Origin: Deltaproteobacteria bacterium RIFOXYA12_FULL_61_11
GTDB taxonomy: Bacteria > Bdellovibrionota_F > JAHFAK01 > YA12-FULL-61-11
DNA: 9,096 nt
Assembly: GCA_001799195.1 (NCBI GenBank)
Contig: MGSU01000158.1
Span: 1-9,096 of the forward strand
Direction of reading: 5' to 3'
Part shown: in pieces, positions 1 to 5,828 of the stretch
How positions within the stretch are numbered: the first letter of the stretch is position 1
Layout: every line of letters begins with the position of its first letter
Notes under the pieces: generated by a model
What the model saw: only the letters and a program-made list of their open reading frames with translations
The model's database searches: none
What the model was told of the DNA's origin: nothing
Made by a program: the position numbers and the translations under genes

Positions 1-9
1 CTCTCACAC

Positions 10-216
10 CGACGCCGCTGCATCCTGCGCGTCGCTTGGAGGTCCGCATCCTTGCGGTCGCCCCCACCATGCTCATCCTTGCGCCCGATGGTGCTGCATC
101 CTGCGCACCACCTGGAGGTGTGCATCCTTGCACTCACCGTGGTGGGGGTCCCCCGTCGGTGCCACCCCAGCGAGGTAGTGTCTATCCAGGGCACTACACC
201 CAAGACTGGACTATTA
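10..216 (+). repeat. Dispersed hairpin-rich repeat, copy A
   Basis: Non-coding structured repeat upstream of the thyX-like gene; it probably continues left of the window. Two blocks recur in inverted orientation at 5727-5782 (copy B). Block 1, 63-84, matches 5782-5761 at 20 of 22 bases. Block 2, 139-173, matches 5760-5726 at 32 of 35 bases and carries the core GGGGGTCCCCC (144-154) inside a stem 139-144/160-165. The right edge also resembles copy B, with ACACCCAAGA against CCACCCAAGA. Copy A carries 54 nt (85-138) between the two blocks that copy B lacks, made of extra small hairpins. No convincing protein is encoded. The type of element (MITE-like, REP-like or RNA-acting) is not known to me. 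Confidence 0.7.
17..138 (+). repeat. 76-bp-period direct duplication of a two-hairpin unit inside copy A
   Basis: Positions 17-55 recur at 93-131 with 33 of 39 bases identical. Each unit holds two hairpins. Hairpin 1 has an inner stem GCA/TGC with loop TCC (20-28 and 96-104), closed by an outer stem 11-15/29-33 (GACGC/GCGTC) in unit 1 and 90-94/105-109 (GGTGC/GCACC) in unit 2. Hairpin 2 has loop TCCT: CCGCA/TGCGG at 44-57 and GTGCA/TGCAC at 120-133. The substitutions between units fall largely in paired positions and keep the pairing. A related CATCCTTGCGC stretch lies at 74-84. Confidence 0.65.
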
Positions 217-276
217 CCTTGTTCCCTTGCTCTTCACTAGAATGAAGGGAGACAACCTTCGAACCCCGGCTCTCGA

Positions 277-306
277 TTGACCGGGTATCGGGCGCAGAGG
301 TATGCT
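277..306 (+). promoter_or_regulatory. Possible sigma70-type promoter for the thyX-like gene
   Basis: TTGACC (277-282) and TATGCT (301-306) are separated by 18 nt and would start transcription about 25-30 nt before the ATG at 340. The rest of 217-339 shows only a small inverted repeat (CTTCA 232-236 / TGAAG 243-247). This is a sequence match only, and chance matches are common. Confidence 0.3.
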
Positions 307-339
307 CCGGCCCCGCGGCCTGCACCCTAGGAGCCTGCC

Positions 340-2001
340 ATGCCCCGTTACGACGACCTGCGCGACCTGCCGGCCGAACTCCGGACCAGCCTCGCCGCCT
401 TCGTCTCCGACCTCGACGGCGACACCTTCGTCCTCTCCGGCCTGCCTCCGGAGCTCTCCGGCGGAGTCCTGGCCCGCTACTCGCGCGCGAAGAGCGGCCT
501 GCGGCTCACGCTCGCCAACGAGTTCCTCGATGCTCGGGGAAAACCCTCGGCCGAGCGCGGCAGCGCGCTCATGGACCGCGTGCTCAACGCCTTCGGCGAC
601 GACTCGGTCGGCGAACTCGAGGGCATGCATGCCGGCCTCGAGGACCTCTCGCAGCTCTGCGCCAAGCTGATCGAAGACCGCCGTATCGGCGGCTCCCCCA
701 TCGAGCAATCCACCCGGTACGTGGTCTACGACCGCCGCGACGAGACAGGCCGCTGGAGGTACCTCCGACCCGAAGAGATTATGACCACTACCCTGGGTCC
801 GCGTTACCTCGCCTTGTGCGACCGAGCCTTCGCGCTCTACACCGAGGCGGTCGGCCTCCTTGGCGAACTCTTCCGCTCGCGCCTTCCGGCCTCGGCCTTC
901 ACCATCGTCGGCACGAGGAACGGCCAGGAGGTGCGTCTCGGCCAAAACGAGCTCTCGGGTGACGACGAGCGTAAAGCCTTCCGCACCGCCCATGCCTTCA
1001 CCGTCCGCTGCGCCGCCCTCGACGTGGCCCGCGGCCTGCTCCCCGCTTCCACCCTGACCCAGCTCGGCCTTTTCGGCAACGGCCGCTACTTCACCCATCT
1101 GCTCAGCGCCCTCAAGAGCAGCCCCCTGTCCGAGGCCAACACCCGCGCCGCCTCGCTGGAACGGGAACTCGGGAAAGTCCTCCCGACCTTCATCAAACGC
1201 AACGCCGCCGACCCGCAGCTCTCGAGGCGCGATACTGCTCTCCGCGAACAGGCCGAAGCCCTTGCCGTGGGCCTGGTACCGGAAACCACCCCCGTGACCC
1301 TCCTGCCGTCCGACGCCCTCGAGCACGACATCCTCGCCGCTGCTCTGTACCCCGAGTCGCGCCTCTCCCTGAGGCAGCTCCGCGAGCTGGTCGCGACCTT
1401 GCCGGCCGAGACCCGCGAGTCCTTGCTGGGGATCTATCTCGGGCAACGGCCTTCCCGCCGTCGGCGCAGCGGCAGAGCACTCGAGGCCGGCTATCCGCTG
1501 ACCTTCGACCTGCTCGCGACCTTCGCCGAGTACCGGGACCTGCAACGGCATCGCGTCCTGACCCAGCAACGCCAGCACCTCTCGCCCGAACTCGGCTTCT
1601 CCCTGCCCCCGGACCTCGGTGAGGTCGGGCTGGAGAGCAAGACCTCGGAGCTGGTCGCGGGCTTCGAGGACCTCCACGCCGACGTGCGTCGCGCCGTCGG
1701 TCCCGAGGCCGCGCAGTACGTCACCCTCTTCAACCATCGCCTGCGCTTCCTGCTCGGCATGAACCTGCGCGAATTCCAGCACCTCGCCGAGCTGCGCACG
1801 CAACCGGCGGGACATCACGGCTACCGGGCCTTGGTGCAGGACATGGTCAGGGCGGTGGTGGCGCGCTATCCCTTCGCAGCGGCCTGTCTCGAACACGTCG
1901 ATTGGAGCGACCCCGGCGAACGGATCGCCCGGCAGCGGGAGCAAGGCAGACTGGCCGGCCGGCTGCTCGAGCGGGGTCTGGACCCTTCGTTGGACCTCTG
2001 A
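340..2001 (+). CDS. Long (tandem-fold) FAD-dependent thymidylate synthase, ThyX family
   Basis: Predicted to make dTMP from dUMP with methylene-tetrahydrofolate, using FAD and NAD(P)H, in the cytoplasm. The protein is 553 aa, about twice a canonical ThyX (roughly 220-250 aa), and reads as two ThyX-like halves. The family signature is RHRxxSxNExSxR. In half 1 it appears at residues 114-126 (RRIGGSPIEQSTR), keeping the S..E.S.R part but not RHR. In half 2 it appears at 403-415 (RHRVLTQQRQHLS), keeping RHR but not the rest. Each half ends in a helix-rich stretch resembling the ThyX C-terminus (about 243-290 and 462-498). AGGAG at 329-333 lies 6 nt before the ATG and fixes the start. The gene stands alone and converges on the minus-strand group 13 bp away. 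The family call is fairly secure. Whether it is the active thymidylate synthase, rather than a diverged paralogue, cannot be told here. Confidence 0.78.
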   Translation: MPRYDDLRDLPAELRTSLAAFVSDLDGDTFVLSGLPPELSGGVLARYSRAKSGLRLTLANEFLDARGKPSAERGSALMDRVLNAFGDDSVGELEGMHAGLEDLSQLCAKLIEDRRIGGSPIEQSTRYVVYDRRDETGRWRYLRPEEIMTTTLGPRYLALCDRAFALYTEAVGLLGELFRSRLPASAFTIVGTRNGQEVRLGQNELSGDDERKAFRTAHAFTVRCAALDVARGLLPASTLTQLGLFGNGRYFTHLLSALKSSPLSEANTRAASLERELGKVLPTFIKRNAADPQLSRRDTALREQAEALAVGLVPETTPVTLLPSDALEHDILAAALYPESRLSLRQLRELVATLPAETRESLLGIYLGQRPSRRRRSGRALEAGYPLTFDLLATFAEYRDLQRHRVLTQQRQHLSPELGFSLPPDLGEVGLESKTSELVAGFEDLHADVRRAVGPEAAQYVTLFNHRLRFLLGMNLREFQHLAELRTQPAGHHGYRALVQDMVRAVVARYPFAAACLEHVDWSDPGERIARQREQGRLAGRLLERGLDPSLDL

Positions 2002-2014
2002 ACGTCCTCCGGCG

Positions 2015-2917
2015 CTACTTCCCTGAGCCGCCTTCGCGCCCGGGAACGCTCGGAGGCGGCTGCGTACACAGCTCGGTCAGGAGTTCGGGAACCCCCTGGC
2101 CGTACCGCCGCACCGCGGCCTGGACCTCTTCGGTGACCGAGACCATGGTACCCAGCCGTTCGCAGCGCCTCTCCCCGCCGGAGAGTTGGTGGTAGAAAGC
2201 CCCCGTGGTGGCCTGCTTGTGACGGAACTCTTTGAAATAGTGATCATATCGTTGGTGGAGCCGCAGGAGGTCGAGGTGGTACTGGGGGTGCAAGCGGACC
2301 TTCCACGCCAGCGCTGTCCGCGCTTTCCCTGCCCGGCGGAGGACCAGGATCAAACGATAGGTGTCCTCGGCGTGGAGGCTGAGCAGGAAATCGAGGTGCT
2401 CGCCATGATAGACCGCCCGATAGTATTCTCCAGCCTCGCGGTCGACCTCTTCGACGCGCAGGCTGAAACCCTGGCCTTGCAACCTCAGCACCAGACCCCA
2501 CAGCTCTTCGTAACTGCGCACGACCAGGTCGTGCCGTTCGGTCAACAGCGCGGTGGCTGCCTCGACCACGCCTCGATAGAGGTGTTTGAAATCGAACCAG
2601 CCTACGAACGAGTTCCAGGTGCCGACCCCGGGCAGTCGTTCCGCGGGAACCTTGAAGCTGCCCTGGGGAGGGGCCACGGTCAGGCGCAGGTTGACGCGCT
2701 CGGCTCCCGGTGGATTGGGGATGAGCAGGAAGACCGCGGTGCCGCGAGTATCGCCGAGGAACTCGACCTCGCGCGGCGAGGGCCTCTTCTCGGTTGGTGC
2801 CAGCAGCTCGGCGATGACCGAGAAGTCCTTCTCGAGCTGCGAGGCGGACAATGAGGATCCCCACAGGAAGACCGCCAGTGCTGCACCGCTCCACCTGACC
2901 TCTCGGTACTGCCTCAT
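2015..2917 (-). CDS. Exported protein of unknown function downstream of the HDOD gene
   Basis: I do not recognise a family. With the start at 2917 the product is 300 aa. Residues 1-25 form a signal peptide: basic start (MRQYREVR), hydrophobic GAALAVFLWG, then SSLSAS, a plausible signal peptidase I site with no lipobox. The mature part is mixed alpha/beta. It has a proline-rich strand segment (about 65-95), then an aromatic- and histidine-rich stretch (about 140-250) containing HPQYHLDLLRLHQRYDHYF, and a short disordered-looking tail ending GREGGSGK. The frame is open up to 2953, but that earlier start would overlap the HDOD gene and bury the signal peptide. The ATG at 2917 has GAGG about 7 nt upstream. 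It lies 7 nt after the HDOD stop, so the two are almost certainly cotranscribed and probably coupled. A periplasmic or surface location is inferred from the signal peptide. Confidence 0.75.
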   Translation of the reverse strand: MRQYREVRWSGAALAVFLWGSSLSASQLEKDFSVIAELLAPTEKRPSPREVEFLGDTRGTAVFLLIPNPPGAERVNLRLTVAPPQGSFKVPAERLPGVGTWNSFVGWFDFKHLYRGVVEAATALLTERHDLVVRSYEELWGLVLRLQGQGFSLRVEEVDREAGEYYRAVYHGEHLDFLLSLHAEDTYRLILVLRRAGKARTALAWKVRLHPQYHLDLLRLHQRYDHYFKEFRHKQATTGAFYHQLSGGERRCERLGTMVSVTEEVQAAVRRYGQGVPELLTELCTQPPPSVPGREGGSGK

Positions 2918-2924
2918 CCGAACC

Positions 2925-4184
2925 TCAGTTGTACTGTTGCATGAACTCGTCAACCTCGATCTTGATCATCTCGAATTCCGTGGAGGAGAGTTTGAGGATA
3001 CCGCGCAGCTCTTCGAGTTGTTGGGCCGTGTCAGCCTCGATGCTTACGGCATGGCCGATGATCTTGGCCAGGGCATTCCCGAACTGTACACAGCACAGCT
3101 CCAGGTCTCCCGGATAGACCCTGGCGTGATGGTTGGCCGCGACAAGAGAGAACTTGTAGTCAAAACCCCAATTCTTCAAGAGTCTCTCGCCCAGCTTCTG
3201 ATGCAACTGCGCGAAGAGCGGATAGAGGCTTCTCTCGAGCTGTTCTCCCGCTACCAGGTCCCCCTCACCCATTATTTCGTTGAATATATTAATTAAACAC
3301 AGTTTTCCGATGTCATGGAACAAGGCCAGGAGCAGGATCCGGTCGGCCTTGAGATCGAGCTTGCGTGCGACCAGATACGCGGCATTCGCGGTCGCGACGG
3401 CGTGATCGCGGAGCTTCGCCATGAGGTTGTCGAAGGGCGTGGCCTTGGGTTGGTAGATGTCCCGGGTGGTGAAGAGGTAGAGGTGTTTGCGCACCTCGAG
3501 CAACCCGATCCTGACGATGGCCGTCTCGAGGCTCTTGGTCTTCGTGATGCCCCCGTAGATGGCAGAATTGGAGATCGAGATCAGCTTCGAGGCGATCTCG
3601 ATCTCGAACTTGAGATCCTCGGCGATCTTGGTGACCGTGAGATTACGATCCTCGAGCATTTTCAGGACCTTCTGCGCTGCCTGGGGAAACAGCGGCACGG
3701 CGTAGCGTCCGGTCCGTATGGCTTCGATGACCTCGCGGATGGGTTGCCGGATGGTTACCTCCTCCTCTGGGCGTTGAGTCTCCTTCAGAGACGTCCGCTC
3801 TCCGCGAGCAGGCTGCTCAGTCCGGTCCTCGGCGCCGAAGACGGTGCCGTGCCGTGCCGAACGGTAAACTCGAAGAATAATGCCGTCGAGGCTGTCGAGT
3901 TGGCCGCGGTCGAGGGTGGCGAGAATTTCGCTGAACCCGGCCTTTACCTCGACGTTGTCGATCTGCCGGAGCAACCGCTTGACGTTGAGATCCCGGTCCT
4001 CTTTGCCGCTCGCGGAACGGTCTTGTTCCCCGAGATGGTAGACGAGGGTGAGGAACGCCTCGAGGTTGTGTTTCTCGGTGTCGTCGAGATCGATCAGCAG
4101 CTCGCTGAAATCGGCCTTTGCTCGGTCATTGCCGAGTTGCTTCAAGAGCTGCCGTAAGGAAATCGTGACATTGTCGGAATGCAT
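2925..4184 (-). CDS. HDOD-domain signalling protein with a duplicated N-terminal module
   Basis: The 419-aa cytoplasmic protein has an HDOD domain at about 150-385. This family is related to HD phosphohydrolases and commonly acts as a scaffold or output module in bacterial signalling and motility. Diagnostic stretches are PLFPQAAQKVLKML (164-177), the helix ending ISNSAIYGG (204-212), SLETAIVRIGLLEVRKHL (218-235) and FHDIGKL (289-295). H261, H290-D291 and H352-H353 remain from the HD fold, so some metal binding is possible, although HDOD proteins are usually considered non-catalytic. Residues 10-51 and 68-109 form an internal duplication aligned at an offset of 58, sharing for example FSE (26-28 and 84-86) and VY (48-49 and 106-107). 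A charged linker (110-148) joins them to HDOD. The ATG at 4184 has GGTGAGG just upstream. Its base composition looks less GC-rich than its neighbours, especially around 3270-3310. Confidence 0.88.
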   Translation of the reverse strand: MHSDNVTISLRQLLKQLGNDRAKADFSELLIDLDDTEKHNLEAFLTLVYHLGEQDRSASGKEDRDLNVKRLLRQIDNVEVKAGFSEILATLDRGQLDSLDGIILRVYRSARHGTVFGAEDRTEQPARGERTSLKETQRPEEEVTIRQPIREVIEAIRTGRYAVPLFPQAAQKVLKMLEDRNLTVTKIAEDLKFEIEIASKLISISNSAIYGGITKTKSLETAIVRIGLLEVRKHLYLFTTRDIYQPKATPFDNLMAKLRDHAVATANAAYLVARKLDLKADRILLLALFHDIGKLCLINIFNEIMGEGDLVAGEQLERSLYPLFAQLHQKLGERLLKNWGFDYKFSLVAANHHARVYPGDLELCCVQFGNALAKIIGHAVSIEADTAQQLEELRGILKLSSTEFEMIKIEVDEFMQQYN

Positions 4185-4328
4185 GAAGCCTCACCGGGGT
4201 CGCTCTGCGGGAACCAACCCCTCTGTCCCGGGGCATTGTACGCACCGAGCGCAGCCCGATGCAAGCCTGGCCTGAAGAGGCCTCCCAGGAGAGGAGGGAT
4301 CAGGACTCCCGACCTTTTCAATACGTTG
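4185..4328 (-). other. Intergenic leader of the HDOD gene with a tRNA-3'-end-like stretch
   Basis: This 144-nt gap lies between the cysteine-rich gene and the HDOD gene. It holds a short hairpin GGCCT-GAAG-AGGCC (4269-4282). On the minus strand, about 4315-4280, there is a stretch resembling a tRNA variable loop, T-arm and acceptor: AAGGTCGGGAGTCCTGATCC, followed by CCTCCTCTCC. No D-arm or anticodon arm can be folded 5' of it, and the T-loop is not canonical, so this is not an intact tRNA. No T-run terminator was found, which leaves read-through from the upstream gene possible. Confidence 0.4.
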
Positions 4329-5603
4329 TTATTCATCGGCAAGACAGGCGTGATCGGCGGGCCGGGGCAACCTCGTGCACCGTTCGGCCCTGACCTTTCG
4401 GTCGGGATAGGCCTCGACCAGGGCCCGGACCAGGCGCTCGAGGCAGAAGGCGTGCAGCTCGCTCTGTTCTTGGCAAAACGCCAGCGCCTCGCCGGGCTCT
4501 GCCACCAGGTGCTCGAGATGGTTGTCGAGGAACAACTCTACACAGACAACCTGTTGCCAAGCCGGGAAATCCCGACAGGCTTCGGGGAGCGCTCCGGTTT
4601 GATCCAGGGCTTCGGCAAGGCCTCGGGTGCAAGCCCGGCTTGCTCGGCCTCCGAGTTCCGCACAGCGCGCGAACCGTTCCTCGCCGGTCAACCCCATGCC
4701 AAACGAGAACGCCGCCCCCTCTACGCAGGCGTCGGCCGCCGACCGCGGCAGAAACTGGGCACACCGGGCCTTCGCCGCCGAGAAAGCTCCTCCCGCGCGA
4801 ACGGAGAACCCCTGGCCCATCCGGGCGAAACAGCCCTCGCGGTCTCGTGCCCGTACCGTCAGAGAGCAAAAGGCCCGGGCCACCTCCTCGCTGTGCAAGA
4901 AATAGAGGACATGATCCTGACAGTGATAGTTTCGAGCCATGGTCGACCGGGCGCACAGCTCCACCAGCGTCGCCGGATCCGGGGAAGCCTCGGCCTGGGC
5001 CAGTTCGTCGGCCAGCGTGTACCAGCACTCGGAACGGTACTCGGGGGTGCGCATCTGCTCGCACAAGGTCTCGATCGCGGCGCGAGCCATCGCCTCATCC
5101 TTCAGGCGGATCGACCAGGCAAGGACCTGGTAGTAGCGGCATTCGTCGCGCTGCTCCTCGGTGGGGGCTGCGGTGCAGACGTCGGCCGCTTCCCCGTGAA
5201 TGGCAGCGGAGGCAGCAGCGGCCTCGAGATAGCGGCAGAGCAGGCCATCGGGAGGGACCCGCCCGGGACAAGAAAAAGAGCCGGAAGGCTCCCGCGTCTT
5301 CCCGCGTCTGGTCAGGAACTCGCGCATGTGCGGCCGCCAGGTGAGGCGATCGCAGAGCCGGCCGAGATACGGATCAACGATACCCGGACACGGGTTGACG
5401 TCCGAACTCGCGGCCGCGTTGGCATAGCTGCTGAAAAAACAGAGGTCTCGAGCCAGGGAGTCGGGCTCGCCGTCGCAGAGCCCAGGCACTCCGGCCGGCA
5501 CCTCTGCCTCCGGAGGAACGCCGGGCCGCACGAGGATGAACCCGAGGACGACGCCCAATCCCAGCACGGCAGCACCGGCAAGGAATCGGCGATTTCGGCG
5601 CAT
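4329..5603 (-). CDS. Exported cysteine-rich repeat protein with 12 C-X(9-11)-C pairs
   Basis: This 424-aa protein belongs to no family I recognise. It has a basic N-terminus followed by a hydrophobic segment (about 7-25, FLAGAAVLGLGVVLGFILV), either a signal anchor or an uncleaved signal peptide, and then a proline-rich linker to about 40. All 24 cysteines fall into twelve pairs: 43/55, 72/84, 112/123, 143/155, 181/193, 217/228, 246/258, 281/293, 314/325, 343/354, 377/387 and 409/420. Pairs recur every 29-40 residues within helix-forming sequence rich in A, E, R and L. This suggests an alpha-helical hairpin repeat (superficially Sel1/TPR-like), each unit clamped by one disulfide in the oxidising periplasm or at the surface. 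The ATG at 5603 is chosen because it directly precedes the hydrophobic segment and has GAGGGG about 5 nt upstream. The frame is open to 6119, but that extension crosses repeat B and looks non-coding. A partner-binding scaffold is a guess. Confidence 0.8.
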   Translation of the reverse strand: MRRNRRFLAGAAVLGLGVVLGFILVRPGVPPEAEVPAGVPGLCDGEPDSLARDLCFFSSYANAAASSDVNPCPGIVDPYLGRLCDRLTWRPHMREFLTRRGKTREPSGSFSCPGRVPPDGLLCRYLEAAAASAAIHGEAADVCTAAPTEEQRDECRYYQVLAWSIRLKDEAMARAAIETLCEQMRTPEYRSECWYTLADELAQAEASPDPATLVELCARSTMARNYHCQDHVLYFLHSEEVARAFCSLTVRARDREGCFARMGQGFSVRAGGAFSAAKARCAQFLPRSAADACVEGAAFSFGMGLTGEERFARCAELGGRASRACTRGLAEALDQTGALPEACRDFPAWQQVVCVELFLDNHLEHLVAEPGEALAFCQEQSELHAFCLERLVRALVEAYPDRKVRAERCTRLPRPADHACLADE

Positions 5604-5635
5604 CGTGCCCCTCGACCTGACATCGTCTTGCCGAT

Positions 5636-5665
5636 AGGGTAGAACAGGGACAGGTCCCGGGGCAA
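5636..5665 (-). promoter_or_regulatory. Weak candidate promoter with an operator-like inverted repeat
   Basis: Read on the minus strand, TTGCCC (5665-5660) and TACCCT (5641-5636) are 18 nt apart, upstream of the cysteine-rich gene. Between them lies a 12-bp inverted repeat GGGAC-AG-GTCCC (5647-5658) that could bind a dimeric regulator. The -10 match is poor, so this is tentative. Confidence 0.2.
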
Positions 5666-5689
5666 CCCGAGACGTCATCATTAAGCTTG

Positions 5690-5827
5690 CACGTTCGATC
5701 TTGGGTGGATGGCAGACAGTATCTTTCACTGGGGTGGCGCCGACGGGGGACCCCCGCCACGCGCAAACATGAGCATGGTGGGCGCGAGAGGCGACAGGAC
5801 CCCAGTATCCACCCAAGAGTGAACGTG
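5690..5827 (-). repeat. Dispersed repeat copy B with terminal inverted repeats (MITE-like)
   Basis: About 138 bp, inverted relative to copy A. Its ends, 5690-5710 and 5807-5827, form an inverted repeat with 19 of 21 bases paired, including 12 uninterrupted pairs (TCTTGGGTGGAT / ATCCACCCAAGA). Internally, 5734-5739/5755-5760 form the stem GTGGCG/CGCCAC enclosing CGGGGGACCCCCG (5744-5756). This is the same stem as copy A 139-144/160-165, where two pairs are G-T wobbles instead of G-C. The block 5761-5782 is shared with copy A 84-63. It fills most of the divergent gap between the cysteine-rich gene and the glycosyltransferase, and its right end coincides with the stop codon that closes the glycosyltransferase frame on its 5' side. 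It encodes no transposase. Confidence 0.65.
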
Positions 5828-5828
5828 A

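Noticed and set aside
17-138. CRISPR-like array
   Set aside because: The CATCCTTGC elements recur at 23-27 nt, but the repeated parts are hairpins without unique spacers, and no cas gene is present.
36-245. Short open frames within repeat copy A
   Set aside because: The reading runs through the hairpin repeats and would vary with unit number. Similar peptides from copy B arise simply from shared repeat DNA.
240-300. tRNA on the minus strand suggested by GGTTCGAA
   Set aside because: The flanking bases do not form a T-stem, and no anticodon or acceptor arm can be folded.
214-1944. Long open frame on the minus strand, 576 codons
   Set aside because: It is antisense to the ThyX-like gene. GC-rich third positions keep the opposite strand open; the product is low-complexity (G, E, A, R-rich) with no family features.
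2002-2014. Bidirectional terminator between convergent genes
   Set aside because: The 13-nt gap has no hairpin followed by a T-run. The nearby inverted repeat 2026-2032/2055-2061 is inside coding sequence and lacks a T-tract.
4142-4336. Minus-strand 64-codon frame starting at an ATG overlapping the end of the cysteine-rich gene
   Set aside because: The overlap hints at coupling, but the frame runs 43 nt into the HDOD gene and crosses the tRNA-like stretch. Its composition is not protein-like.
4179-5642. Long plus-strand open frame over the cysteine-rich gene
   Set aside because: The minus-strand reading has a ribosome site, an N-terminal hydrophobic segment and perfectly periodic cysteines. 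The plus-strand reading has none of these and is a shadow.
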